A DNA stretch of 16,292 nucleotides from Prevotellaceae bacterium. Its GTDB lineage: Bacteria > Bacteroidota > Bacteroidia > Bacteroidales > Paludibacteraceae. Positions within the stretch are counted from its first letter, which is position 1; each line of letters begins with the position of its first letter. Below, piece by piece: positions 6,777-15,230 of this stretch. The stretch spans positions 1-16,292 of the forward strand of contig JAISXQ010000274.1 of assembly GCA_031270425.1 (NCBI GenBank), given 5' to 3'. A program made the translations under genes and the position numbers. The notes beneath the pieces are model-generated. The model had not been told where the DNA came from, searched no databases, and was given only the letters and a program-made list of their open reading frames with translations.

Positions 6777-8249
6777 TTATTTTTCCCAAATAACAGTAAA
6801 GGTAATATCCGCAATCCGTCCGTTTGTATGGGCTTCTCTGGGCAAATCGAGAATTTTGATAATGCCGTTTTTGCCTGTTGTGTAATTCCGTACCCACGCC
6901 AGATTATCTCCGTCGACAGCTATATGGGAACCAGCTTGAAAACCGCTAACACTTACCGATTTATATACGCGGGGAGCGCTTGCACCCGGCAGCAGTATCC
7001 CGTCAAAAAGCTCGTCGTTAATTTCAATGATTGTTCCAGATTCGTAGGCGTTAATCAGCGGCAAATGATTGACAGAATCCCTGCTAAGTATTTTAAACTT
7101 GGTGGTTATGCCGTAAAAATCATTCCAGTTCAGGTCTTCCGAAACAATGGATTTGTTGTCGCACTTAAAGTTCTTTGTTACGCTGGTAGCGTTGTGCGGT
7201 CCGTATAATTGAACATATCCGATCTGGTCGTAAGCGAAGAAATCTATATCCATCCGGTTGTCGTGAGCCGTGCAGCTATGATGCACAATACCTGTTTCCG
7301 CGTCGAAGAAGGCGTCTTCCGTTCCGTTGGAATTGTTCGGAACACGTGCGCTTAGCAGCACATTGTCCCATTGATAGTAGCGTTTCTCATTCACATCGGA
7401 ATTGATGTGGAAATTTTCTTCGAGAATAATTTCCTTTATTCCGTAATATATTCCGCGAAGCACATCTGTTTTTGCCCCGTCAAAATAATTGGTCGGCAGG
7501 TCGAAAGTCAGTTCGTCGTCGTTTTTCGATAAAATCCTCATTTTGAGATTTCCTACAAAAAGGGAATCTATCAGCGTCAAGCGTTCGCCTGTGATGGTTA
7601 CCGGAGTGTATTTTTCGAGCGAAACCGGAATTATTTCCGCAAACGGAGCTTCCTGCAAAATCGTAAACGTGTTTCCTTCCGGACCTGCTGCGGCGTTTGT
7701 TTCTCCGTTGAAATAAAATAATCTCAATGATACCGGCTCTTTCGTATCAATAAATGGAACCCTGAATACGATTTCATTTTTTCTTTTGCTGATAATGGTC
7801 GTCTTTGCACCGGCGAGCATGACGGAATCTACGACATGCAGGTTTTCCCCTTCCAACCCCACGTCGGCGTTTATCGTTCCTTCGACGGGATATTCGGCAA
7901 CGGAAGGCTGTACATACACGACTGTAAAATCATCAGCAGACACGGATCTTCCTTTAACGTTCGCAACAACAAGTTTTCCGCTGCGCGAAGCGCTTGTAAC
8001 CACAGCAATGATTTTATTTTCGTTTATTTTGTATTTCAGTTCGGCAAAGCCTGTTCCCAGCATTACTGAGTCGATTCTGTGCAGATTTTCCCCGGTAATG
8101 GTAATTTCCGTACCTGTTTCTCCGCTTTTCGGACTAAAATCGATTAATACGGGAGGGAGTATTTCATTTTTATTAATCGTTGGTTCTTCTTTACAGGCAT
8201 TCAGTGCAAAGCTGAACGCAATTATCCAACATATATGTAACTTTCTCAT
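6777..8249 (-). CDS. Surface lipoprotein with three IPT/TIG-like domains, putative glycan-binding protein (SusE/F position)
   Basis: A 490-aa predicted surface lipoprotein. The signal peptide ends in lipobox LNAC (C19). The next residues are KEEP, an acidic export signal of the kind that sends Bacteroidota lipoproteins to the cell surface. Three Ig-like IPT/TIG units follow at about 33-112, 115-197 and 203-282. Each shows the TIG pattern of a structural turn then G-E-x-L (ITGENLHRIDSVMLG, LEGENLHVVDSVMLA, ITGERLTLIDSLFVG). Residues about 290-490 form a separate beta-rich domain with many aromatics (YYQWDN, GYVQLYGPHN, LAWVRNYTTG), the likely glycan-binding part. Its place directly after susD, 39 bp away, is where surface glycan-binding proteins usually lie in PULs. 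No catalytic motif is visible. The binding role is inferred from position and architecture. Confidence 0.85.
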   Translation of the reverse strand: MRKLHICWIIAFSFALNACKEEPTINKNEILPPVLIDFSPKSGETGTEITITGENLHRIDSVMLGTGFAELKYKINENKIIAVVTSASRSGKLVVANVKGRSVSADDFTVVYVQPSVAEYPVEGTINADVGLEGENLHVVDSVMLAGAKTTIISKRKNEIVFRVPFIDTKEPVSLRLFYFNGETNAAAGPEGNTFTILQEAPFAEIIPVSLEKYTPVTITGERLTLIDSLFVGNLKMRILSKNDDELTFDLPTNYFDGAKTDVLRGIYYGIKEIILEENFHINSDVNEKRYYQWDNVLLSARVPNNSNGTEDAFFDAETGIVHHSCTAHDNRMDIDFFAYDQIGYVQLYGPHNATSVTKNFKCDNKSIVSEDLNWNDFYGITTKFKILSRDSVNHLPLINAYESGTIIEINDELFDGILLPGASAPRVYKSVSVSGFQAGSHIAVDGDNLAWVRNYTTGKNGIIKILDLPREAHTNGRIADITFTVIWEK

Positions 8250-8288
8250 TTTAGTTGATTTTTAAAGAGTTTCTAATTTCTACCTTGT

Positions 8289-9749
8289 TTAATATCCCGG
8301 ATTTTGTGAAATATGCGGATTAATATCTATTTCCTTTTGAGGAATCGGCAGCAGGACAGTTTGGCTTGTCAAAGGTCCGGCGCCCGGAACTTCCTCATAA
8401 AATACTTCGTTCGCATAATGCGAGTTGACCACTTCCAACACACGTTCGGTTCTTATCAAATCGAACCACCGGTGGTTTTCGTACGCCAATTCCAAACGGC
8501 GTTCTTTTTCTATTGCCATGCGCATTTCGTGTTTGTTCGGCACGTCTCTTTCTTTCAACTCATTCAATCCTGCACGGGTTCTTGTTTCGTTTATGAAAGG
8601 CAGGGCGGCTGCCGGATTGTCAAGTTCGTTGACAACTTCGGCGTAAAGCAGAATCATATCGGCAAAGCGGATTACAGGCCAGTCTTTATCGCCGTCCTCT
8701 TTCAGCGTTACCGGAGATAAATACTTTGTTACATAGCTGCGGACAACCGTATTGCCCAGGTCGTCAACATAATCGAGGGCTATCGTCGCGTTTCTTCTCG
8801 AATCGTTTTTTGTATAGGCTTGTGTCAGACCGGTGGTCGGATAGTTGTAACCGTTGCCGCTGTAATTTATTACGGCTGACCCGCTTTGCAAAGGAGCAAA
8901 GTAATTTCCGAAAGGGGAACCAAGGTTTATTCCGCCGGATATATAGCGGATGGTAAAAATAATTTCGTCGTTCAATTCGTTCTTTGCGTCAAATACTTTT
9001 TCGTAGCTTGTTTCCAATTTGTGTCCGCTATTTTCGTAAATGTCTTTTAAAAGTTCTTTTGTTTCCGAATCGATTTTTCCCAACGTTACATAAACTTTCG
9101 CCAGAAGGCTTTTTGCCGCCCAGGAAGTTATCCTGCCTTTTTGCGCCGCCGGATATTTATCGGGAAGACTGCCGGCGGCGAATTTCAAGTCCTCTAAAAT
9201 GAAATCATATACATCGCCGACAGGGCTTCTGTCGAATGTTTTTGCTTCTTCGGCGCTTATGCGTTCGCTGACAATAAACACAGGACCGAACAGGCGCAGC
9301 AGATTGAAATAGTGGTAGGCGCGTATAAAGCGGGCTTCTCCCTCAAATACTCCGCGTATCGAGTCGTTATCGACAACTGCCAGATTTTGCGCCTTCAATA
9401 CCGTGTTGCAACGTGCAATGTTGTGGTAAACATAATACCAATAATCGTACACATGCTGGTTGGTAGAAGTCGCCTTAGCCTGATCCAGGTTCATCAGCAG
9501 CATATTGGCGGTGGAAGTTGTTGCCGTACTGTACAGGCGGCTGTTATCGGAACGAAGCTCGGTAAGCGCCCATTCGTTTTCCATAGGTTTTTGCAAACCG
9601 TTGTAACAGGCAACTACGGCGGCGTACACTTCATCTGTGTTTTGGTAAAAATTTCCTTCCCCTATTTCGGAAATGGGTTGCAGGTTTAAATCGCATGATG
9701 CAAACAGCAAAACACAGGCAAATAATATATATTTTATCAAGGTTTTCAT
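8289..9749 (-). CDS. susD: SusD/RagB-family outer-membrane lipoprotein
   Basis: A 486-aa member of the SusD/RagB family, the glycan-capturing lid that closes over the SusC channel. The signal peptide ends in lipobox FASC (C19), so the protein is lipidated and probably surface exposed. The N-terminal region has the family's TPR-like helices (IGEGNFYQNTDEVYAAVVAC, then EARFIRAYHYFNLLRLFGPV). The C-terminal region has VIRFADMILLYAEVVNELDN, then the ERRLELAYENHRWFDLIRTE block. It ends in the usual LLPIPQKEIDINP...QNPGY signature. Length and both ends match the family, so the gene is complete. It starts 78 bp after susC, the largest gap inside the operon. The glycan bound cannot be read from the sequence; the neighbouring PL6 lyase suggests a uronate polymer. 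Confidence 0.96.
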   Translation of the reverse strand: MKTLIKYILFACVLLFASCDLNLQPISEIGEGNFYQNTDEVYAAVVACYNGLQKPMENEWALTELRSDNSRLYSTATTSTANMLLMNLDQAKATSTNQHVYDYWYYVYHNIARCNTVLKAQNLAVVDNDSIRGVFEGEARFIRAYHYFNLLRLFGPVFIVSERISAEEAKTFDRSPVGDVYDFILEDLKFAAGSLPDKYPAAQKGRITSWAAKSLLAKVYVTLGKIDSETKELLKDIYENSGHKLETSYEKVFDAKNELNDEIIFTIRYISGGINLGSPFGNYFAPLQSGSAVINYSGNGYNYPTTGLTQAYTKNDSRRNATIALDYVDDLGNTVVRSYVTKYLSPVTLKEDGDKDWPVIRFADMILLYAEVVNELDNPAAALPFINETRTRAGLNELKERDVPNKHEMRMAIEKERRLELAYENHRWFDLIRTERVLEVVNSHYANEVFYEEVPGAGPLTSQTVLLPIPQKEIDINPHISQNPGY

Positions 9750-9782
9750 ATCAATTATGGATTAAATTTTAGTTTATGATTT

Positions 9783-9810
9783 AAAAAAAAAAGACAATCA
9801 TGTTGTTTTT
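9783..9810 (-). promoter_or_regulatory. Weak A/U hairpin and T-tract between susC and susD
   Basis: On the minus strand the transcript downstream of susC would read ACAA-CATGA-TTGT, with flanking A/T pairing broken by one mismatch, followed by about ten U residues (9792-9783). This resembles a weak terminator or an RNA-processing site and might reduce expression of the genes after susC. The stem is short and A/U-rich, so it may have no effect. Confidence 0.25.
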
Positions 9811-9827
9811 AGAAGTTTCCTTATCCG

Positions 9828-12800
9828 TTAGAAAGTAACAGAGCCGCCGACCGAAAACGTGCGCTGCATCGGGAAGGCTCCGCGTTGGTATCCGTCAATA
9901 AGAGGCGATGAGTACTTGCTTGAAGTATAACGGGCTTCCGGGTTAATGCCTCTATAATCTTTCGACCAGATATAGAACAGGTTCTGACCCGAAACATACA
10001 AACGGATGTTGTTCACGCCTATTTTTTTCACCAGTTTTTTGTCGAACATATAACCAACGGTAACATCGCGCAATGCCGCATACGATCCGTCTTCCAGTAA
10101 ATAATCGGTCAACTCCCATTCGATTCCGTTGCCTCCGGCGAAAGTCGGAGTTTTTCCGTCGCCCGGATGTTCGGGCGATATGTAACGGTTGTTGGTGTAA
10201 GCGCGGTTTATTTTCTTTGTTTCCTGATAATACCCGTCTCCATTAAGCACGGTAACGCCTTGTACTCCCTGCAATAAAACAGATACGTCGAATTTTTTGA
10301 TTTTGAAGGAATTGGTCATCCCCCAAGTGAAATCGGGGAAAGGATTTCCCAATACAACCCGGTCGTAAATATCTATTTTATTATCATCATTCTGGTTAAC
10401 GACTTTCAATGTTCCAGGCATCACTGTTTTTCCGGTAGAGAAAGTCAAACCGCTGTCGGTAATATCTTGTTGCGACAGCCAAACGCCGTCCGTCTGGTAA
10501 CCGTAGAACTGGATAGCCGGACCGCCTACCCGCGCCACGTATATTTCCTCCCGTTCCCCGAAACTTTTCAATTCGCCTTCCGCCGCCAGTTCGTCCGCCA
10601 GTTCCAGAAGTAAATTGTCGTTTGTCGCAAAATTGACGGTTGTTTGCCACTCGAAATTCTTATTTTTTATATTGTAAGTATTCAATTCCAATTCGATACC
10701 TTTGTTGCGGACTCTCCCGATATTATTCCAATATTCGCTGTAACCGGTGATTGCCATGACCGGTTGCTTGAACAACAGGCTTTTTGTTATTGCATAGTAA
10801 TAATCGGCTGTCAGGTTTACGCGGCTTTTCACAATGCTCAAATCGAAACCGATGTTGTATTCGTTGGTCTGTTCCCAGGTAATCGCCTTGTTGCCAAGCA
10901 CGTTGCTCGTATTTACCAAGCCCGACGTAAGCGTTGTGCCTGTCCCGAATACATAATTGGCATTTTGAAGTTTGTCGTATGCCGCATAATTTTCAATATC
11001 ATAATTTCCGGTTAAACCCCAGCTTGCGCGAAATTTCAATTGATCCATAGTTACGATTTTTTTCACAAATTCTTCTTCGGACAAGCGCCATCCGAGAGAG
11101 ACGGAAGGAAACCAAGCCCACTGGTTGTCGGGTCCGAAGCGGGAACTTCCGTCTGTACGCAAACTTCCGGAAAACAGATACTTGTCATCATAACTGTAAG
11201 TCAAGCGCCCCAAATAAGAGAGCAACATTTCTTTTTCGTGATATGTCTGGGTTACCCGGTTGCCGTCGGGGTCGTAAAGGCTGACGCTCGTTGCGGCGTT
11301 TATCGTGTTAATGTAATCGTTCGGAAATCCGGTTCCGTATATTCCGGCTCTTTTTATGCTTGTCTGATTGGCGGTATATCCCAACATGGCGCCGATACTA
11401 TGCTGTGCAAATGTCCGGTTGTAATCCAGAATATTTTCCGACAGCAAATCGACTAAAAACATGTTGGTATAACGCCCGAAATTCGTATCTCCATCGCTTT
11501 TTGCATTGGCGTTGTGATATATTTCCTGAGCTTGATAACGGACAAAAAATCCGTTTGTGGTCTTAAACGTCAATCCTTCTGCCAGTTTGATGTTCAAATA
11601 AGCGGAAGTATTCAAGCGGTAGTCGTCCGTAAATCGGGATTCGTTATCCATTATGGAACGTGGATTGTTGTTGTTCGTTCCCCACGGACTTGTGTTATCG
11701 GCAATTTCCTCTTCTCCGGTTATCGGATTTATATAGTAGTAATCTTTATTGTTGAAATGCCGTCCGTGTGCGTATTCGCCGATTTGCCGTCCGGTAATGG
11801 CGGCTGTCGTTGCCGTATGGCGGACGGGAAGCCAGGTGTAAGTGCGGTAAAAATCAATAAAGTTTGTGGCGGGAGCTTCTCTTTTGGAATATGCAGGAGC
11901 GATATTTATTCCGGCTTCTACCTTTGGCGAAAGCGTGGCGTCTAATTTTGCGCGGACATTAAATTTGTCGTACCTGCTGTTTATCATAATGCCTTCTTCA
12001 CTGGTATAACTTCCCGATATATAGTATTTTGCTTCCTTTTTCCCGCCTGAAATACTTAGCTGCACATTGTTTATATCGGCAATGCTGCGGGTTCCTTCGC
12101 GCTGCCAATCGGTATAATTGTCAATTCCCAGCCAGGATTTTTCGGTCTTTGTGGGAGCCGTTCCTCCTTTTTCCTGTTCGTTAAACAGCATATTCACATA
12201 GTCTCTTGCCGAAGCAATATCGTGATATTTGTAAACTGTTTTTATGCCTGTATATCCTTTTACCGTATATTTCGGTTTTGCAATATCGGCGCTTTTTGTT
12301 GTTACGATAATAACTCCGTTTGCTCCGCGTGAACCGTAAATAGCGGCGGAAGCTGCGTCTTTCAATACTTCGATGGATTCTACGTCGTTCATATCTACAA
12401 AAGCCAATCCGTCTGCCATAGGGAATCCATCGACAACCACAAGCGGTTCGTTGCTTGCACTGATGGAACCCATGCCGCGCACCCTGATTTGCGGCGCGGC
12501 TCCTGCTTCGGTCGTTGTATTCTGTACCGTAACTCCGGCAATTTTTCCCTGCAAAGCCTGATCGAGGCGCGAAACTGCCAGGTCGCCCAAATTATCATCC
12601 CTGTATTTGGATATGGAACCTGTAAGATGCGATTTTTTTTGTACGCCATAGCCAACAACCACAACTTCGTCCAGGTTCTGAATGCTTTCCGTCATTGTTA
12701 CCGCAAGATTGCTTCTTCCGTTCAATGGAATTTCAAGGGTGGTAAAACCGAGATACGTAAAACGTAATACCGCATCCTTATCGGATACGTTCAATGTAAA

Positions 12801-13001
12801 TTTTCCGTTTAAGTCGGAAATTGCGCGAACAGTTGTGTTTTTCACCACCACATTTACTCCCGGCAAGGGGAAATTGGTTTCATCCGCAACTGTTCCATTT
12901 ACAGTTATTTGCTGTGCGTATAATCCGCAGGAAAAACACAGCAAGGCGCTGATAAAAAGAGTTTGCTTTAAACAGCCGGTTCTTTTGGCTTTTCTTTCCA
13001 T
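9828..13001 (-). CDS. susC: SusC/RagA-family TonB-dependent outer-membrane transporter
   Basis: A 1057-aa outer-membrane importer that moves oligosaccharides into the periplasm using TonB energy. A signal peptide covers residues 1-30 (ending GLYAQ), with a longer basic N-terminus than usual. The carboxypeptidase-regulatory-like domain (about 31-105) contains PLPGVNVVVK and SDLNGKF. A TonB-box-like segment, DEVVVVGYG, lies at 111-119. The plug (about 125-236) includes VRGMGSISASNEPLVVVDGF and DAASAAIYGSRGANGVIIVT. The rest is the 22-strand barrel, and the chain ends in a terminal Phe after FSVGGSV, the usual outer-membrane assembly signal. There is no N-terminal STN/anti-sigma-interacting domain, so control by an ECF sigma pair is not expected. 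This fits the GntR operators found in its promoter. It is the first gene of the operon, 45 bp from the nearer operator. Substrate is inferred from its enzymes. Confidence 0.97.
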   Translation of the reverse strand: MERKAKRTGCLKQTLFISALLCFSCGLYAQQITVNGTVADETNFPLPGVNVVVKNTTVRAISDLNGKFTLNVSDKDAVLRFTYLGFTTLEIPLNGRSNLAVTMTESIQNLDEVVVVGYGVQKKSHLTGSISKYRDDNLGDLAVSRLDQALQGKIAGVTVQNTTTEAGAAPQIRVRGMGSISASNEPLVVVDGFPMADGLAFVDMNDVESIEVLKDAASAAIYGSRGANGVIIVTTKSADIAKPKYTVKGYTGIKTVYKYHDIASARDYVNMLFNEQEKGGTAPTKTEKSWLGIDNYTDWQREGTRSIADINNVQLSISGGKKEAKYYISGSYTSEEGIMINSRYDKFNVRAKLDATLSPKVEAGINIAPAYSKREAPATNFIDFYRTYTWLPVRHTATTAAITGRQIGEYAHGRHFNNKDYYYINPITGEEEIADNTSPWGTNNNNPRSIMDNESRFTDDYRLNTSAYLNIKLAEGLTFKTTNGFFVRYQAQEIYHNANAKSDGDTNFGRYTNMFLVDLLSENILDYNRTFAQHSIGAMLGYTANQTSIKRAGIYGTGFPNDYINTINAATSVSLYDPDGNRVTQTYHEKEMLLSYLGRLTYSYDDKYLFSGSLRTDGSSRFGPDNQWAWFPSVSLGWRLSEEEFVKKIVTMDQLKFRASWGLTGNYDIENYAAYDKLQNANYVFGTGTTLTSGLVNTSNVLGNKAITWEQTNEYNIGFDLSIVKSRVNLTADYYYAITKSLLFKQPVMAITGYSEYWNNIGRVRNKGIELELNTYNIKNKNFEWQTTVNFATNDNLLLELADELAAEGELKSFGEREEIYVARVGGPAIQFYGYQTDGVWLSQQDITDSGLTFSTGKTVMPGTLKVVNQNDDNKIDIYDRVVLGNPFPDFTWGMTNSFKIKKFDVSVLLQGVQGVTVLNGDGYYQETKKINRAYTNNRYISPEHPGDGKTPTFAGGNGIEWELTDYLLEDGSYAALRDVTVGYMFDKKLVKKIGVNNIRLYVSGQNLFYIWSKDYRGINPEARYTSSKYSSPLIDGYQRGAFPMQRTFSVGGSVTF

Positions 13002-13045
13002 TGCTAATTAAATTTAATAGTTACCGTTCTAAAAATAAAAAAAAA

Positions 13046-13100
13046 TTGGTTGACCAAAAATTGGTTGACCAAAATTACAGGGTTTATTTTAAATACGAAA
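13046..13100 (-). promoter_or_regulatory. Predicted PUL promoter with two tandem GntR operators
   Basis: Read on the minus strand, TTTC (13100-13097), a 19-bp spacer and TAATTTTG (13077-13070) form a Bacteroidota promoter with a perfect -7 box and one mismatch at -33. Two copies of TTGGTTGACCAA start at 13046 and 13061, exactly 15 bp apart. The upper copy overlaps the -7 box and the predicted start (about 13063-13066); the second lies just downstream. The block from 13063 to 13079 repeats the regulator promoter's 816-832 with one difference. The layout fits repression by blocking RNA polymerase. Boxes and repeats are seen; the regulator's binding is inferred. Confidence 0.78.
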
Positions 13101-13245
13101 CAGCCAAAAACATGTTATTAAACATAAAAACACAGGGATGAATCTTAAAGTTTGTTTAGATTTCGCCGAAAAACTTATTTATATGCTTAATAAAGAATTA
13201 TTTATCATGTTTTTAAACTCTTTTGATACAGTCTCTGGTACAGAC
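13101..13245. other. Intergenic spacer upstream of the PUL promoter
   Basis: A/T-rich DNA lies between the PUL promoter and the hairpins behind rpmH. A plus-strand reading frame (13138-13350) crosses it but also reads through both hairpins and has no family signal. I see no gene, repeat or further operator here. Confidence 0.4.
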
Positions 13246-13278
13246 AATAAAAAAGGACGCCCACGAACGGACGTCCTT
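13246..13278 (-). terminator. Second rpmH terminator hairpin
   Basis: On the minus strand AAGGACG (13278-13272) pairs with CGTCCTT (13259-13253) across a 12-base loop, and the transcript continues into a U-rich run ending near 13246. This is a standard intrinsic terminator shape. It protects the PUL promoter from transcription arriving from rpmH. Confidence 0.7.
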
Positions 13279-13290
13279 ACTATAATTTTA

Positions 13291-13324
13291 TACAAAGAAA
13301 AGGGTCAAAAATCTTTTGTCCCTT
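13291..13324 (-). terminator. First rpmH terminator hairpin
   Basis: Arms 13314-13324 and 13300-13310 are complementary over 11 bases with one mismatch (AAGGGACAAAA against TTTTGACCCTT), closing on a 3-base loop. A U-rich stretch (TTTCTTT) follows on the minus strand. It lies 23 bp after the rpmH stop and is probably its first terminator; a second follows within 50 bp. Confidence 0.65.
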
Positions 13325-13346
13325 ATTATCTGCTTTTTATTACGGT

Positions 13347-13505
13347 TTAACCTTTGCGGTGAATTTCATCGGTAACGGTAAGTTTTGCCCTGCCTTTTGC
13401 ACGGCGGGCAGCCAATACGCGGCGACCGTTTGCTGTTGCCATTCTTTCGCGGAATCCGTGTTTGTTTTTTCTTTTTCTGTTTGAAGGTTGAAATGTCCTT
13501 TTCAT
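13347..13505 (-). CDS. rpmH: 50S ribosomal protein L34
   Basis: A 52-aa highly basic protein that starts [20 protein letters not shown], continues [20 protein letters not shown] and ends [12 protein letters not shown]. This is the full L34 sequence pattern, so the identification is secure even though the gene is very short. L34 is a small protein of the large ribosomal subunit that binds 23S rRNA. It has its own strong promoter upstream and two hairpins downstream, so it is probably transcribed alone. The ATG at 13505 gives the canonical MKRT start. The last dozen residues are the usual variable end of the family. Confidence 0.98.
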   Translation of the reverse strand: MKRTFQPSNRKRKNKHGFRERMATANGRRVLAARRAKGRAKLTVTDEIHRKG

Positions 13506-13554
13506 TGCTTCTATATTTTTTAAATGTTATTTCCGTTTCTCAAAATTGGGATTG

Positions 13555-13585
13555 CAAAGGTAGATAAACTTTTTGAAATTCCAAA
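13555..13585 (-). promoter_or_regulatory. rpmH: Predicted rpmH promoter
   Basis: On the minus strand TTTG (13585-13582), a 19-bp spacer and TACCTTTG (13562-13555) match the Bacteroidota consensus perfectly. The start would lie about 40-45 nt before the rpmH ATG. The same 19-bp spacing supports the two GntR-controlled promoters predicted elsewhere in the window. Confidence 0.8.
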
Positions 13586-13754
13586 ACGGTTTATAGCTTT
13601 TTTTGTCGCCGGATAAGGATATAAAATAATCTCGTGATAAAAACAAGCCTGACAATTGTTCCGTAACAGCTATACCAAGTTGAATACTTACAAGCTTATT
13701 TAAAGGATTATAAAACATAATTTTAATTCTTTTGATTTGCTGATTTTTAGTTTT
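13586..13754. other. Spacer between pepD and the rpmH promoter
   Basis: A 63-codon minus-strand reading frame (13718-13527) starts here but runs across the rpmH promoter and ends in a low-complexity tail. I recognise no family in it and do not support it as a gene. No clear terminator for pepD is visible. Confidence 0.35.
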
Positions 13755-15197
13755 TTACTTCGCTTCTTTTAAAATATCCACCAGCCAATCCCAGCATTTT
13801 TGTGTCGCCGGAATATTCAGTTTTTCGTCGGGAGAATGCACGCCCCGCATGGTAGGACCAATGGAAATCATATCCAGTTGCGGATATTTTTCGAGGAAGA
13901 GTCCGCACTCCAATCCGGCGTGGATGGAACGCACCAAAGCGTCTTCGCCAAAGAGTTTTTTATAGCTGCTTTGTGCTATTTTCAGTATTCCTGATTTGAC
14001 GTTAGGCTGCCATCCGGGATAACCCTCGCCGTGCTTAACCGTTGCGCCGGCTAAAAGGAAGGACGCTTCCACGCGGTTTGCTATGTCGTGTTTTTTCAAT
14101 TCGACCGAACTGCGCTGGCTTGTCGTAATTTCGATATGATCCGACTTCGTTCTTACTGCGGCTAAGTTCGTTGAGGTTTCAACCATTCCGGGCATGTCCG
14201 CGCTCATGGCTATAACGCCGTTGGGGCAGGAGTAAAGAGCGTTAATCAGGCGGTCGGAACTATGTTTGTCGATAACTTCGCCGGAGAGAGAAGCCGATTC
14301 CAGCGAGAGTTTTAATTGCGGTTCAACATGGGAAATTTCATTTTCGATTTCCGCTACGAAAAGATTAAACCAAACCCTCAGGTTTTCTTTTTCGGAAGCT
14401 GGAACCGCCGCCAAGGCGCAGGCTTCGCGCGGAATGGCGTTCCGCAGGTTTCCTCCGTTAAAACTGTGCAGGCGCAAGCAGGTTTTCTTGTTCACATTCC
14501 ATAAAAAGCGGCTCAATATCCTGTTGGCGTTTCCACGGTTTTTGTCGATGTCGTCGCCGGAATGTCCGCCGAGCAAGCCTTTTACCGAAACCTCGAAAGG
14601 GAAATAATTTTGAGGCGTTATTTCGGAAGTATAAGCCAGTTCAGCCACAGTGTCGATTCCTCCGGCGCAACCGATAAAAATTTCGCCGTCGTCCTCCGAG
14701 TCGAGGTTAATTAATATGTCGCCGGTCATGAAATCGTTTTCCAAGGCGAAAGCGCCGGTCAGTCCGGTTTCTTCGTCCACAGTAAACAGGCATTCCATAG
14801 CCGGATGCTGCAAGGCGTCGTCCGTTAAAATCGCCAGCGATATTGCCATGCCGATTCCGTTGTCGGCTCCCAGGGTCGTACCTTTGGCTTTCAGCCAATC
14901 GCCGTCGATACAGGTTTGAATCGGGTCGGTATCGAAATTAAATTCCACGTCCTTATTCTTTTCGCAGACCATATCCTGATGCGATTGCAGGATGATTTTT
15001 TTTGCATTTTCGTAACCTTTCGCCGCAGGTTTGCTGATTAATACATTGCCGGATTTATCCACTTTGGTGGCTAAGCGGTGTTTTTCGCCGAAGGCTTTTA
15101 AATAGGCGGTTATCCGTTCTTCTTTTTTCGAGGGGCGGGGAATTTGAGTTATTTCATAGAAATAATTCCAGAGCGCTTTGGGTTCCAGGTGTTTCAT
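13755..15197 (-). CDS. pepD: Aminoacyl-histidine dipeptidase (M20C family, PepD-like)
   Basis: A 480-aa cytoplasmic metallopeptidase that hydrolyses dipeptides such as Xaa-His. There is no signal peptide. The M20 metal-binding residues can be followed in order: H73 in QSHQDMV, D112 in GADNGIG, the glutamates E142/E143 in TVDEETG, D166 in LDSEDDG, and H454 in RGVHSPDEKLN. The glycine-rich GGHSGDDI near residue 215 marks the inserted dimerisation/lid domain. Length and both ends match the Bacteroidales PepD family. A perfect -7 box lies about 34 nt upstream of the ATG. It is read on its own and has no functional link to the PUL; this is a housekeeping interval between two glycan loci. Confidence 0.95.
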   Translation of the reverse strand: MKHLEPKALWNYFYEITQIPRPSKKEERITAYLKAFGEKHRLATKVDKSGNVLISKPAAKGYENAKKIILQSHQDMVCEKNKDVEFNFDTDPIQTCIDGDWLKAKGTTLGADNGIGMAISLAILTDDALQHPAMECLFTVDEETGLTGAFALENDFMTGDILINLDSEDDGEIFIGCAGGIDTVAELAYTSEITPQNYFPFEVSVKGLLGGHSGDDIDKNRGNANRILSRFLWNVNKKTCLRLHSFNGGNLRNAIPREACALAAVPASEKENLRVWFNLFVAEIENEISHVEPQLKLSLESASLSGEVIDKHSSDRLINALYSCPNGVIAMSADMPGMVETSTNLAAVRTKSDHIEITTSQRSSVELKKHDIANRVEASFLLAGATVKHGEGYPGWQPNVKSGILKIAQSSYKKLFGEDALVRSIHAGLECGLFLEKYPQLDMISIGPTMRGVHSPDEKLNIPATQKCWDWLVDILKEAK

Positions 15198-15230
15198 TTG
15201 TTTAAAAATTTAAATACAAGAGTCAAGAGC

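Noticed and set aside
7786..8265. Plus-strand frame of 159 codons opposite the TIG lipoprotein gene.
   Set aside because: It is the antisense shadow of a well-supported gene. Its apparent signal segments arise from the complement of beta-strand codons.
13138..13350. Plus-strand reading frame of 70 codons between susC and rpmH.
   Set aside because: It reads through both rpmH terminator hairpins and into the rpmH stop, and opposes all neighbours. The real gene there is rpmH on the minus strand.
13527..13718. Minus-strand reading frame of 63 codons between pepD and rpmH.
   Set aside because: It covers the rpmH promoter boxes and has no recognisable family. I cannot exclude a small gene, but nothing supports it.
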